A stretch of 64,000 bases of DNA, from the NCBI RefSeq assembly GCF_900108855.1, contig NZ_FNXY01000007.1, positions 248,001 through 312,000 of the forward strand. Reading direction: 5' to 3'. Shown here in pieces: positions 28,201 through 36,399 of this stretch. The stretch comes from Dyadobacter koreensis. GTDB taxonomy: Bacteria; Bacteroidota; Bacteroidia; Cytophagales; Spirosomataceae. The position numbers and the translations under genes are program-made. The notes under the pieces are model-generated. The model was not told the DNA's origin. It made no database searches and saw nothing but the letters and a program-made list of their open reading frames with translations. Position 1 is the stretch's first letter, and each line of letters begins with the position of its first letter.

Positions 28201-29310
28201 GTTGACAGTATTTCCTTGTGAGTAATACTTCTGAACAAAGTCAACCCAATCTTTTTCTCCTTCCGGTATGCGTACGTCGGGCTTAAAGCCGACGTTATCA
28301 ATCCGAAAATCCTTCACCCAGCCGTTACGTCCCCAGGGTGTAGCTAAGTTGTATATCCCGTCACAGATTCTAAAATCCTGATCGCTTCCGTAATCCATGA
28401 CACCATAAGAGTTTGTACCAAAAAGCGTTACTTTTTTACTTTGTTTACCTTCGAATATGTAGAACTCGGTAGCACTTCCACTTCCCTTATCAATCAGAAA
28501 GGCAATTTGCCGGGGGTAGCTTTGGGGATTTACGTCAAGGGTGCGAACCAGGTCACCAGAGTCTTTCACCATTTTGCCAGGGTTCGCCTTTGCGGCATTC
28601 AGCAAATTCACCACACGTTTGTAGTAGGGGTCGGTTGTATCCTTGGAAGCTTTTAACTCCCGTTCTTTGGATTTGATGAATTCTTCGCTGCTGCGATAAT
28701 CCCATGCCGGATAAACGATTGGATTAGTGTAAATGAGCCTCGCCATTTCGTCGGAAGTGCTGGTGTTACCGCCACCGTTTCCTCGTAAATCCATGATCAG
28801 ATACGGGGTTTTGGCCAGCAGTTCGCGGTTTGCGGCCAACATACTATCCAGTTTACCCACTTCCCTCTGGTCGAAAACGGCAAGTTTCACATATAGAAAA
28901 TCGTCATTTAATTTCCTGAAAGTCACGAGATCTGTCCTGTTTTTATTGGCCTCCATGTTTGATACCGCCTGTTTTGTGCCTCTCATCCATACCGAGGATA
29001 CGTGGCTGTCCTTAAAAAATCCGGTATAGGTTTGTAAGACGGTCTGGCATGCCAAAGGACTATTAACGGAAGATGCTTTGGTTCGCAGATTTTTGATTAA
29101 TTTGTCGTAGGCCGGTCGCGTTTTAGCGGTAACCTTGTCGTCAAATCCGGCATAAATCCGGGTTACTTTGTCAATAACTTCTTCCAAAGCCCGGGAGCAG
29201 GAACATGCATCAGGATTTACAGCTTTTTGTCCGGAATTTTCCTGCGCCTGGACAAATGTATAAGTGAGGACAAAAATTAGCGTAAGAAATGGTATTATTT
29301 TCGTTTTCAT
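28195..29310 (-). CDS. S41 family peptidase
   Basis: 371 residues starting at the ATG at 29308-29310. This start is chosen because the signal peptide MKTKIIPFLTLIFVLTYTFVQAQ follows; the longer frame adds charged sequence before it. After a cysteine pair (DACSCSRALEEV) comes the S41 domain: TPYLIMDLRGNGGGNTSTSDE, IAFLIDKGSGSATEFYIFEGKQ (Ser in GSATE) and TLFGTNSYGVMDYG. It is divergent from the LytTR gene, with 110 bases between the starts, so the two may share regulation. Probably periplasmic; target unknown. Confidence 0.88.
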   Translation of the reverse strand: MKTKIIPFLTLIFVLTYTFVQAQENSGQKAVNPDACSCSRALEEVIDKVTRIYAGFDDKVTAKTRPAYDKLIKNLRTKASSVNSPLACQTVLQTYTGFFKDSHVSSVWMRGTKQAVSNMEANKNRTDLVTFRKLNDDFLYVKLAVFDQREVGKLDSMLAANRELLAKTPYLIMDLRGNGGGNTSTSDEMARLIYTNPIVYPAWDYRSSEEFIKSKERELKASKDTTDPYYKRVVNLLNAAKANPGKMVKDSGDLVRTLDVNPQSYPRQIAFLIDKGSGSATEFYIFEGKQSKKVTLFGTNSYGVMDYGSDQDFRICDGIYNLATPWGRNGWVKDFRIDNVGFKPDVRIPEGEKDWVDFVQKYYSQGNTVNK

Positions 29311-29420
29311 GGACTGAGCGTGGTTTTGATAGGTCTTTTGATTTAGAGAAAAAGCTTTGTTACTTTCATGGTGATGTGTCTTGATATACCGCTGGTCAGC
29401 TCCCGGCATTTTAATTTCTG

Positions 29421-30185
29421 ATGATGACAAATACGCTTCGTTGTGCAATTATAGAAGATGAGCCGCTGGCTCAGGAACTCCTTGAAAAATACGTCCGACG
29501 TGTTTCTTCGCTGGAACATGCCGCAACATTCGATGACGCCATTGTAGCTTATGATCAACTGCCGGCTATGCATCCGGATATTATTTTTCTGGATATTAAC
29601 ATGCCGGAAATGACGGGGATCGAATTCCTGAGGGCCTATCCTACCCCACATCCTGCGGTAATTGTAACAACGGCAAATCCAAATCACGCCCTGGATGGTT
29701 TCGATATGGGTGTTACTGATTATCTACTGAAACCCATTACGTTTGACCGTTTCCTTAAAGCTATTGGCCGCGCCAGGGAAAAAGTGAACGGGACTTCCCA
29801 GCCAGTTTCTGCTGCTGTCACATCTGAGAACTTACCGGTTTTGTCAGAAAAAGGTACACCATCAGATTTTATATTTTTCAAGACCGATAAAAAGCTGGAA
29901 CAGGTTCATTTCGACGAAATCGTTTTTGTGGAATCGCTTGGCGACTACATCAAAGTTTTCCTTTCTGATCGTTTTCTTGTTACACTTGTCACAATGAAAA
30001 AACTTTGCGAGACACTTCCTTCTGATCGTTTCCTTCGTATTCACAGATCCTGTCTGGTGCAACTTCGCTATATCAAAACGCTGGAAGGAAACACGGTGAT
30101 CATGGCTTCCGGTCAGGAATTGATTATAGGCCCTAACTTTCGGGAGGAGGTAAAACTTGCTCTGAAAAAATGGCTGATTTCATAG
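29421..30185 (+). CDS. LytTR-family response regulator
   Basis: 254 residues. Receiver with IIEDEP acidic residues (11-14), phosphoacceptor Asp58 in IIFLDINMP, VTTANPNHAL and YLLKPI. The linker (about 125-150) is followed by a LytTR domain (DFIFFKTDKKLEQVHFDEIVFVESLGDY, RFLRIHRSCLVQLRYI). It is paired with the LytS-type kinase that starts 225 bases downstream, the reverse of the first pair's order. The TTCGYCAC repeat seen at 13739 and 17844 was not found here, so targets are unknown. Confidence 0.93.
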   Translation: MMTNTLRCAIIEDEPLAQELLEKYVRRVSSLEHAATFDDAIVAYDQLPAMHPDIIFLDINMPEMTGIEFLRAYPTPHPAVIVTTANPNHALDGFDMGVTDYLLKPITFDRFLKAIGRAREKVNGTSQPVSAAVTSENLPVLSEKGTPSDFIFFKTDKKLEQVHFDEIVFVESLGDYIKVFLSDRFLVTLVTMKKLCETLPSDRFLRIHRSCLVQLRYIKTLEGNTVIMASGQELIIGPNFREEVKLALKKWLIS

Positions 30186-30410
30186 TACCACTGTTTTGAT
30201 TTAGCCTTCATCGACTATGGGAGCAAAGGTATCGGGTCAATGACAATCAGCTTTATTAATTCGATGGAGTCCATATTATTTCCGATGAAGATGTAAAATG
30301 TTTTTTATCGGATAAAACCTGGCTCTAGTCGAAAAAGTAACTGAAATACTTCCTGAACAGATTCCTTTGAAGAACTTTTTAAAAGATTCAGAATTTCTCC
30401 AAATATTATA

Positions 30411-31580
30411 ATGATCAGACTGGATATCGTTGCTGACAATACAAAATACCATGGCTGGACACGTGTAGGTTTTCATGCCCTGCTGATATCAGGTATTGTA
30501 CTGCTGATATTTTCTGCATACGTCCCGTGGTTTTTGTATCCATCGGCGCCGCTCGATTATCCATTTAAAACGTACGCGGGCCCCATTATACGTGACGCAT
30601 TTTGTGTGGTCGTTCAATATTATTTCCTTGTCTTTCTATTCACCCGTTATGCCCGAAAACCCTTGCTTCTGGTAATTGGGATGGCAGTTTACTATTTTAT
30701 TCTATTTACCTGTTATTACTACACGTCCTATCTTGTTAAGCATTACTGCGGCTTACCGGATGATTACACAGGCTCCATCAGCCATTTCGACAGGACACCC
30801 TATTGGAAAGCATTGTTTCATCCGGCAACATTCTATCATTTGATGTTCATTATAGAACGGGCTTTTTATCCGCTGGCGCTGAAGTTGCTGATTGAGATAT
30901 ACAGGCGGCAAGTACGGAATGCCAATTTGCAACAGGACTACAATCGTCTCGAACTTGATTTTCTAAAAAACCAGATCAGTCCACATTTTTTGTTTAATGT
31001 CCTCAACAGCATTTATGCGCTTACTGAGGAAGAAAGCCCTCGTGCGGCAAAAATTGTACAGCAGTTATCCGGAATGATGCGCTATTCACTTTATGAAACT
31101 GCCGATGTTACGGTACCTCTGTATAAGGAACTGGCGTTTATCAGAAACTATGTGGAGCTGGAACAACTCAGAACTTCAAAAAGACTAACCCTTGAAACCA
31201 GTTATCCCAATCCAGTGGACGAGATGCTGGTAATCGCGCCATTTGTTCTGATCACATTTATTGAAAATGCTTTTAAGCATGGTGTAGGAAGTACCACCAA
31301 AAAGTCCTTTGTTAAAATTGATCTCACATTGAGGGACGAAGTGCTTCATCTTTCGATTGTAAATAGTAAACCCGTCAATGGCAAAAAAACAATTGGCGGA
31401 TTAGGGTTGGTCAATGTACGCAAAAGATTGGCGGCGCTTTATCCCGATCACCGGTTACAGGTGCTGGATGATGCGCTGCAATATACCATGACTTTGACGC
31501 TGACTTTGTCCAAAAGCAAAATCCCTGCCGCAACTTTGAAAGCCGGGGTCTTGGAAGTTAAAGCGGATCAAATCAGGTAA
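30411..31580 (+). CDS. LytS-type sensor histidine kinase
   Basis: 389 residues with four or more hydrophobic segments (about 22-42, 63-80, 90-110, 145-165). The His_kinase domain has NQISPHFLFNVLNSIYAL (His near 192), FIENAFKHGVGS as N box and GGLGLVNVRKRL as glycine motif. A short C-terminal tail (about 370-389) goes beyond the usual end. It most likely partners the LytTR regulator just upstream. The 225-base gap between them holds a short coding-like scrap only. Confidence 0.92.
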   Translation: MIRLDIVADNTKYHGWTRVGFHALLISGIVLLIFSAYVPWFLYPSAPLDYPFKTYAGPIIRDAFCVVVQYYFLVFLFTRYARKPLLLVIGMAVYYFILFTCYYYTSYLVKHYCGLPDDYTGSISHFDRTPYWKALFHPATFYHLMFIIERAFYPLALKLLIEIYRRQVRNANLQQDYNRLELDFLKNQISPHFLFNVLNSIYALTEEESPRAAKIVQQLSGMMRYSLYETADVTVPLYKELAFIRNYVELEQLRTSKRLTLETSYPNPVDEMLVIAPFVLITFIENAFKHGVGSTTKKSFVKIDLTLRDEVLHLSIVNSKPVNGKKTIGGLGLVNVRKRLAALYPDHRLQVLDDALQYTMTLTLTLSKSKIPAATLKAGVLEVKADQIR

Positions 31581-31893
31581 AATTAAGCGTACGTCGGGAA
31601 ATTGAAAATATCGGGATCGTATCAACTATGCTTTGATCAAACTTCAAAGAAGTGAATAAACAGTTTATAGAACTGATGGCACGGGCAATTCTTTCCATCT
31701 CACTTTCGGCAATATGCTGCACGTCTTGCCTGATTTCCATGTAATTTCTTTGTACCATAAAGGAATCCAGCTTTCTAATCACAGGGATCGGATTGTATGC
31801 ATTCTGCTCAGCTTTCAATGCTTGATGATCATTAATGATTTGGGCATGAAAAGTCTTCAAATCTATTTTTTGATCGGGATTATCGGCTACCAT
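31573..31893 (-). pseudogene. small ORF of uncertain reality, possible gene remnant
   Basis: 106 codons convergent with the kinase, overlapping its end by 8 bases. The N-terminal part (DLKTFHAQIINDHQALKAEQN) is weakly reminiscent of DUF4142-type helical proteins. The frame continues upstream through a stop (NKEIAGLSS-stop-EFVAM), so it looks like a decayed gene rather than a functional one. There is no signal peptide. Confidence 0.35.
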
Positions 31894-32178
31894 AGCTACA
31901 AATTCTCAGGAGCTAAGGCCAGCAATTTCCTTATTACATAAATCTTGAATAATACAATGAGAAGGCGCTCCCTGTCCGTTCCAGATTAGTAGCTGTATTT
32001 TGTAAGGCGATCTATTCTCGCATGCATAGAAAATGGCTTCTACGAAATTTGATTTATTAAATTCTTTGTGATATATTTATAATAAATAGTAATTCAATGC
32101 AACACTATTTAATTAGTGTATATCAAAAAATATCAGATCAGCAGATCAGTACTCTGAATTTAACCATACTACCTTCTT

Positions 32179-32646
32179 ATGAACAAATTTATTGTAAAGA
32201 CAAATGACTTTCATAAGCCATATACATGGATTTTACGATCAATGTACGCTATTCTAGCTTTGCTCGTTTTATATATTATAGACTTACAAAAATTAGAAAA
32301 CGGTTTTCTTTGGATTGGTTATTCTCTTGCTATTCTGATAGTACTCCTATTTTTTACAATACCCGTCGACGAACTGACTCTGGATAAGGACCATCTTTAC
32401 TTTGAGAAAAAATCGATACTACCCTTTTTCAATAAGACAGTAAAACACCAAGTTTCTAAAATACAACAGATTGGAGTTGGTGGGAATTCTGCAAGAATTG
32501 GAACGTATGCACTTCTTAATCCCAGAATTTGTAGAAGCAAAATAGAAATAATTTTTAAAGATAATTCCTCTAAAATTTACGATTTATCTATTTCAAAAAA
32601 AGACTCAAAAGAAATAGCAAATAAAATAAGACAGTTAATAAATTAA
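32179..32646 (+). CDS. small membrane protein with PH-like domain
   Basis: 155 residues. Two hydrophobic helices (about 17-36 and 43-60: YAILALLVLYIIDLQ, FLWIGYSLAILIVLLFF) are followed by a soluble beta-rich domain (DELTLDKDHLYFEKKSILPFF, KIEIIFKDNSSKIYDLSISKKD). The layout resembles bacterial PH-domain/YdbT-like membrane proteins. AT-rich and isolated. Function unknown. Confidence 0.65.
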   Translation: MNKFIVKTNDFHKPYTWILRSMYAILALLVLYIIDLQKLENGFLWIGYSLAILIVLLFFTIPVDELTLDKDHLYFEKKSILPFFNKTVKHQVSKIQQIGVGGNSARIGTYALLNPRICRSKIEIIFKDNSSKIYDLSISKKDSKEIANKIRQLIN

Positions 32647-32712
32647 CTATCTACGTCAAATAGCCTCCGTGTATTTTTTTGCAATTTTGGGTACATTCCT
32701 TAATTCTTCTAA

Positions 32713-33275
32713 TCAGATGAAAGCAGGAGGAATAGACTTCTCGATATCTTTCCAGGTCAGGGAGTGACTGCCACTTACACCCGAAGCGTTGTGATGCAAT
32801 GTAAGGATTAAATGTTTAAATCGGGGACGATATATAACACCTGACCTCCATAACCAGCAGCATAGATTACAGGAAATACCTTCTCTTTAACACCGAATAC
32901 ACCCCGCCACCATTGATACCCGTATCCCCAGTCCGAGCTTGACTCATTTTGTAAGGGATGTCCTCATGCCAATCCAGTCCGGCCATCAGGGTTAAGGCAT
33001 TACGCGGCGTGGGCTGTGGGAATTTTTCTTCCATAGATTTCTTGTAGGCCCAGAAGAAAGCTGTTAATGGTGCATTCAGATTTTGGATCAAGCCACCATC
33101 TTTTGCGATACCAATCAGGAGCGACCTCACACTTTTTTTACAGGATTGTAAACTATGGATTCTTTCTCGTTCAGCTAAATAAAAGTATTCGTCCAAGCGA
33201 CAACTTTCCATTCTGGGCAACAAGCACTGCATCCACCCCATGATATTTCCCCTCAATTTGTTCTCGAAAAGATCG
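32713..33275 (-). pseudogene. beta-lactamase-family serine hydrolase, decayed
   Basis: Pieces of a class C beta-lactamase-like hydrolase read in several frames. They are EGKYHGVDAVLVAQNGKL, a shift into LDEYFYLAERERIHSLQSCKKSVRSLLIGIA (split here as two phrases: LDEYFYLAERERIHSL and QSCKKSVRSLLIGIA, with SxxK as SCKK), then NALTLMAGLDWHEDIPY and INGGGVYSVL. A second shift leads to VFPVIYAAGYGGQVLYIVPD, and the end is HSLTWKDIEKSIPPAFI-stop at 32713. The middle of the domain, including the Tyr motif region, is deleted. Non-functional. Confidence 0.78.
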
Positions 33276-33382
33276 TGTAATATCTTGGAATTCGCAGTCT
33301 ACATATTAAATGCATCCACTTTCCAACTGTAGTGGTTCTACAGTTCCGCTACACTTAATTAGCTTGGAAAAGTAGGACAAAA

Positions 33383-34360
33383 CTAGGTTTTTTTCTGGTG
33401 GCCGTATTTATTCATTTTTTTGTCGCGCCAATAAGCCTGTTCTCGGATTCTCTCTTTTGTTGGATCATATTCTTTTTCAATCTCATCCCAGAATGGCGCT
33501 TTAGCGGAATGTTCACTGGCTACTTCAATCGGTGTTTTTCCATTTAAACTACTGTGGGGACGGAAGTAATTATAGTAGAATTGCCATTCAGCAAGTTTAT
33601 CATTAAGGTCTGGGTCGTTCAGGTCAACAGTTCTGTAAAACTCTTGAAGGTCAGTCTGCTGACTTCTCTCAACTTTCCCATTCAGATGCGGAGATCGCGG
33701 CTTAATAGGCCTAAATTTGATGCAGTATTCCATCAATCTTTCCTGGAACGCAACTGCAAAGAATTCCTGTCCCCGGTCAGTTTGGATGCGCTGAACGGGA
33801 TAGTGAAATTCTTCAATCAGCTTATCCAGAAAGTCAATCGAATTAGCAGCTGAGCGTCGTTTATAAAGATTTAGCACCCTTAGCCGCGTACAGTCATCAA
33901 TAGCAGTGTATTGATACAACCCAGCCTTTATCTTGCAAACGTCTAATTGCACGCGTTCACCTGGGATCAGCTTTGCATACCTAATTGGCGGATTGTTTTT
34001 CCTATATCGACGAATAGGTTTTATAGCGTGTTTTTTTAGTATTCGTGCTACGGTAGAAGTAGCTATTTTCAGTTCGTGGTGTCTTAACAAGTGGGAGCAA
34101 ATTCTTAGTTTTCCATAGTTAAACTCATTTCGAATTTTAAGTACAAGTGTCTCTTGCTCAATACTAAACTTTTGACAGCCTAACCGCTTTGGGCGATGTG
34201 ATCGGTCAACCAACTTCTCTTCGTCCTGCCTTTTAAGCCAGCGCTGTAAAGTAGATCTAGCAATACCACATCTGCGAGCGGTTACTGAGATATTTCCCAA
34301 TTGCTTGTAAAGCGCTACCCACTTCTGCCGGGCTTCAATCTTTAAATTTTCAATGGCCAT
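33383..34360 (-). CDS. IS481-family transposase
   Basis: 325 residues. The N-terminal helix-turn-helix region (ISVTARRCGIARSTLQRWLKR, about 22-42) is followed by a second HTH and the rve integrase core. DDE residues are visible in RVQLDVCKIK (first Asp), RIQTDRGQEFF (second Asp) and HLNGKVERSQQT (Glu). The end HSSLNGKTPIEVASE is typical. The frame is intact, so the element may still be active. Confidence 0.93.
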   Translation of the reverse strand: MAIENLKIEARQKWVALYKQLGNISVTARRCGIARSTLQRWLKRQDEEKLVDRSHRPKRLGCQKFSIEQETLVLKIRNEFNYGKLRICSHLLRHHELKIATSTVARILKKHAIKPIRRYRKNNPPIRYAKLIPGERVQLDVCKIKAGLYQYTAIDDCTRLRVLNLYKRRSAANSIDFLDKLIEEFHYPVQRIQTDRGQEFFAVAFQERLMEYCIKFRPIKPRSPHLNGKVERSQQTDLQEFYRTVDLNDPDLNDKLAEWQFYYNYFRPHSSLNGKTPIEVASEHSAKAPFWDEIEKEYDPTKERIREQAYWRDKKMNKYGHQKKT

Positions 34361-34386
34361 AATAAGGTGGTTGGATCAGAAACACC

Positions 34387-34442
34387 TCATTTTTTCTCGC
34401 AACCTCTCCGGATATGTGAGAGAGGATTGCGAGAAAAAATGA
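34387..34442 (-). promoter_or_regulatory. long hairpin upstream of the IS481 transposase
   Basis: TCATTTTTTCTCGCAA-CCTCTC pairs with GAGAGG-A-TTGCGAGAAAAAATGA: about 22 pairs with one bulge and an 11-base loop. It lies 27 bases before the transposase start, inside the element. Fold-back structures at this position in other IS elements block translation of read-through transcripts; that role is inferred here. Confidence 0.6.
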
Positions 34443-34544
34443 TCATTAATTTAAAGAATTGATCGCAATACAAAAAATATGAATATAACTTTTTAGAGAA
34501 ATCAAAGGAGACTGTAAGTGTAGCGAATGTTATGAACCATCACA

Positions 34545-35342
34545 GTTTAACCATCACCGGTACAGGCGGAGCTTGATAGCTCTATTTTAGCAGCGCGCGA
34601 TTTTCCCGATCAATCCTCCCCGGTCGCTGTGACGTCCAACGATCTGTTTTCGTCAAAGTCAGCGTTTCAGATTTGCGACTGGGTAATTGAGTAGACCTTC
34701 AATTTCTGATTTATTCTTCGAAAGATTACCAGTAAATGTCGTTCCCTAGCCTAGGTCCAGGAATATTTTTGAATCTGTTATGTTTATACCAGACAATATT
34801 CCTTCCGCCATTGATTCCGGAATTGCAAACCTGCCGCTCCATGAATCAGAAAAAAATCATGACGCAGCTCAACATCGAGCGGACCTTTAAGATGTGGCAT
34901 AGCCTCAAATTCAGTATGCCAGATTCCTACCAGTTTTTGCTTATCAGTAGAACGCCCAGAACATTGACGAAAAATGACAAACCTATGCAATACCTCAATA
35001 TCCTTCTCAGCATAATGAATTGTAGACTTAGGGGATTTTGGTTGCCATCAAAAATAATGTAAGATTGGTAAATTTCCTTCGCACTTCAACAGAATGCCAA
35101 CAGTCTGATCACTGCGCGGCGCTCGTTTCTTGCTTGAAACAAGTATCCTAGCTTCTTCAGATTTTAACTGATTTTTGACTTACATCTTACATCACTAAGT
35201 ACAAAATCCTGGCCCGCTTCTCGGAGCCGCCTCAATGTACCGGATTACAGCCTATTTTAACCGTAAAATAAGTTTATTCATTTATACGCTTGAAGTCAGA
35301 TAGCTTTTCGTAACGTTGCTGGTCATCTACTCAATGTTATAA
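34545..35342. other. gene-poor region with coding scraps
   Basis: About 800 bases without an intact gene. Two relic-like frames: plus strand 34552-34687 (ending FSSKSAFQICDWVIE-stop) and minus strand 34784-35050 (EFEAMPHLKGPLDVELRHDF, FFLIHGAAGLQFRNQW), which looks like the C-terminus of a real protein family I cannot name. The minus-strand frame is more protein-like than the overlapping plus-strand ORF. Confidence 0.4.
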
Positions 35343-36269
35343 ATGAAAAACAATTATCCTGCTCCTTTTTATAAAGGCTATTTTCCATTTCTTCTTAAAA
35401 ATGCTGTTTTTTACCTAATTTTAATTGCAAATCTGCTGAGCTGCTCGAAAGAAGAAGCGAAGACAGTATCACCCAATATCCCCAAAGAACAGGAAGTTCG
35501 CTATCCTTATACAATCGAGAATATTTCGGATGAGACCTTATATACTTTCAACAATGATGCGTCTAATCCAAAGGAAAATTACAACGAAGTAAAATTATCG
35601 GCAGGTCAGAAAATCGTGGTGCAAGCCTTAAGTTCTAGCAAGATAACGCCCATGATCCGCTCAGAAAAACCGGGTCTGCAAACCGAGTTCATTTATAACA
35701 ATCTGACTCAATTATATCAGATTAACGGTTACATGAATGTGTTTGAAGCTTCCATCAGTGGTGATGCCAGTATGGTAAGTATCTATTTCCCTAATCCTAA
35801 TACGGGAAAGCCGGACAGTTTGGTAAATGTAAAGCTACCTCAGGTACTAATTTACAAAACATACGTTAATCAAACTATTGCCATCATTGTTAGTAAAGAG
35901 GTTGTGCAGGGTACAATTAGTCTGGCTACAAAAATTAAGGGAAAAACAGATATTACCAGATCTACCAGTGCCTCCCAGGCAGTTATAAATAGCTCGACAG
36001 ATTTAACAAAAAAAACAACGATTGTAATTGTTGAAGAACCAATTGCGGTTGTCTCCAATCCCACGACACCAAATCCCACCGCACCAACCAATCCTACTGC
36101 ACCAACCAATCCCACTACACCAACCAATCCCACTACACCAACCAATCCTACCGATCCAAGCTGCGGCATGTACAATGGGAAACCAGTTTACACAGGCCCC
36201 AGAGGAGGATGTTATTATATTAATTCAAACGGCAATAAAACCTATGTAGCTAGAAATTTCTGTTGTTAA
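35343..36269 (+). CDS. lipoprotein-like protein with NPT repeat and PBCV-adaptor-like C-terminus
   Basis: 308 residues. A hydrophobic N-terminus ends in LIANLLSCSKEE (lipid Cys near 34). The middle domain (about 45-235) is unrecognised and beta-rich. A threonine/proline linker made of six-residue NPT(A/T)PT units (about 244-272) follows, then a short cysteine-bracketed end: CGMYNGKPVYTGPRGG, CYYINSNGNKTYV and a terminal CC. The GPRGGxYYIxxxGxKxYV pattern matches the PBCV-specific basic adaptor motif. Likely an anchored cell-surface protein displaying this small motif. The middle domain's function is unknown. Confidence 0.7.
   Translation: MKNNYPAPFYKGYFPFLLKNAVFYLILIANLLSCSKEEAKTVSPNIPKEQEVRYPYTIENISDETLYTFNNDASNPKENYNEVKLSAGQKIVVQALSSSKITPMIRSEKPGLQTEFIYNNLTQLYQINGYMNVFEASISGDASMVSIYFPNPNTGKPDSLVNVKLPQVLIYKTYVNQTIAIIVSKEVVQGTISLATKIKGKTDITRSTSASQAVINSSTDLTKKTTIVIVEEPIAVVSNPTTPNPTAPTNPTAPTNPTTPTNPTTPTNPTDPSCGMYNGKPVYTGPRGGCYYINSNGNKTYVARNFCC
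36072..36161 (+). repeat. 18-bp tandem coding repeat
   Basis: Five 18-base units of the type AATCCCACTACACCAACC, each encoding NPT(A/T)PT; the last is degenerate (NPTDPS). They form the linker of the lipoprotein-like gene and could vary in copy number by slippage. Confidence 0.85.
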
Positions 36270-36317
36270 TCAGGCAAAACGTATTCCCAATAATACTTAA
36301 TAACTAAGCGTTCCATT

Positions 36318-36387
36318 CCTGTCAAATCGTTGTGATATTGTACTCCATTATCGATCACCGCAACGCTTACCGTATTATAACCTCGGA
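36318..36387 (-). pseudogene. S8 subtilase scrap
   Basis: The minus strand reads GYNTVSVAVIDNGVQYHNDLTG, close to the catalytic-Asp block of subtilisin-like serine proteases (VAVIDTGV..H.DL). No other subtilase motif is found nearby. It is a short fragment joined to the end of the decayed TonB receptor, suggesting a deletion junction. Confidence 0.5.
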
Positions 36388-36399
36388 TTATATCTTAGG

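Larger units (their letters stand above)
33329..34544 (-). mobile_element. IS481-family insertion sequence, complete
   Basis: 1216 bp bounded by TGT...ACA. The left end (33329-33358) begins TGTAGTGGTTCTACAG and the inverted right end (34515-34544) begins TGTGATGGTTCATAAC; both continue to CGCTACACTTA. The 30-base ends match at 22 positions. It carries one intact transposase and a long upstream hairpin. No target duplication is obvious. A 79-bp stub of another copy lies at 13484-13562. Confidence 0.85.

Noticed and set aside
29311..29448. 46-residue N-terminal extension of the second S41 peptidase
   Set aside because: It precedes a clear signal peptide that begins at the ATG at 29310 and would overlap the LytTR gene.
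34736..35062. 108-codon plus-strand ORF
   Set aside because: Composition is not protein-like; the overlapping minus-strand frame looks more like a real coding relic.
36072..36161. non-coding minisatellite
   Set aside because: The 18-bp unit keeps frame and encodes a regular NPT linker, so it is part of the gene.
35870..36175. 101-codon minus-strand ORF rich in VGLVGVV
   Set aside because: It is the antisense reading of the NPT repeat in the lipoprotein-like gene.
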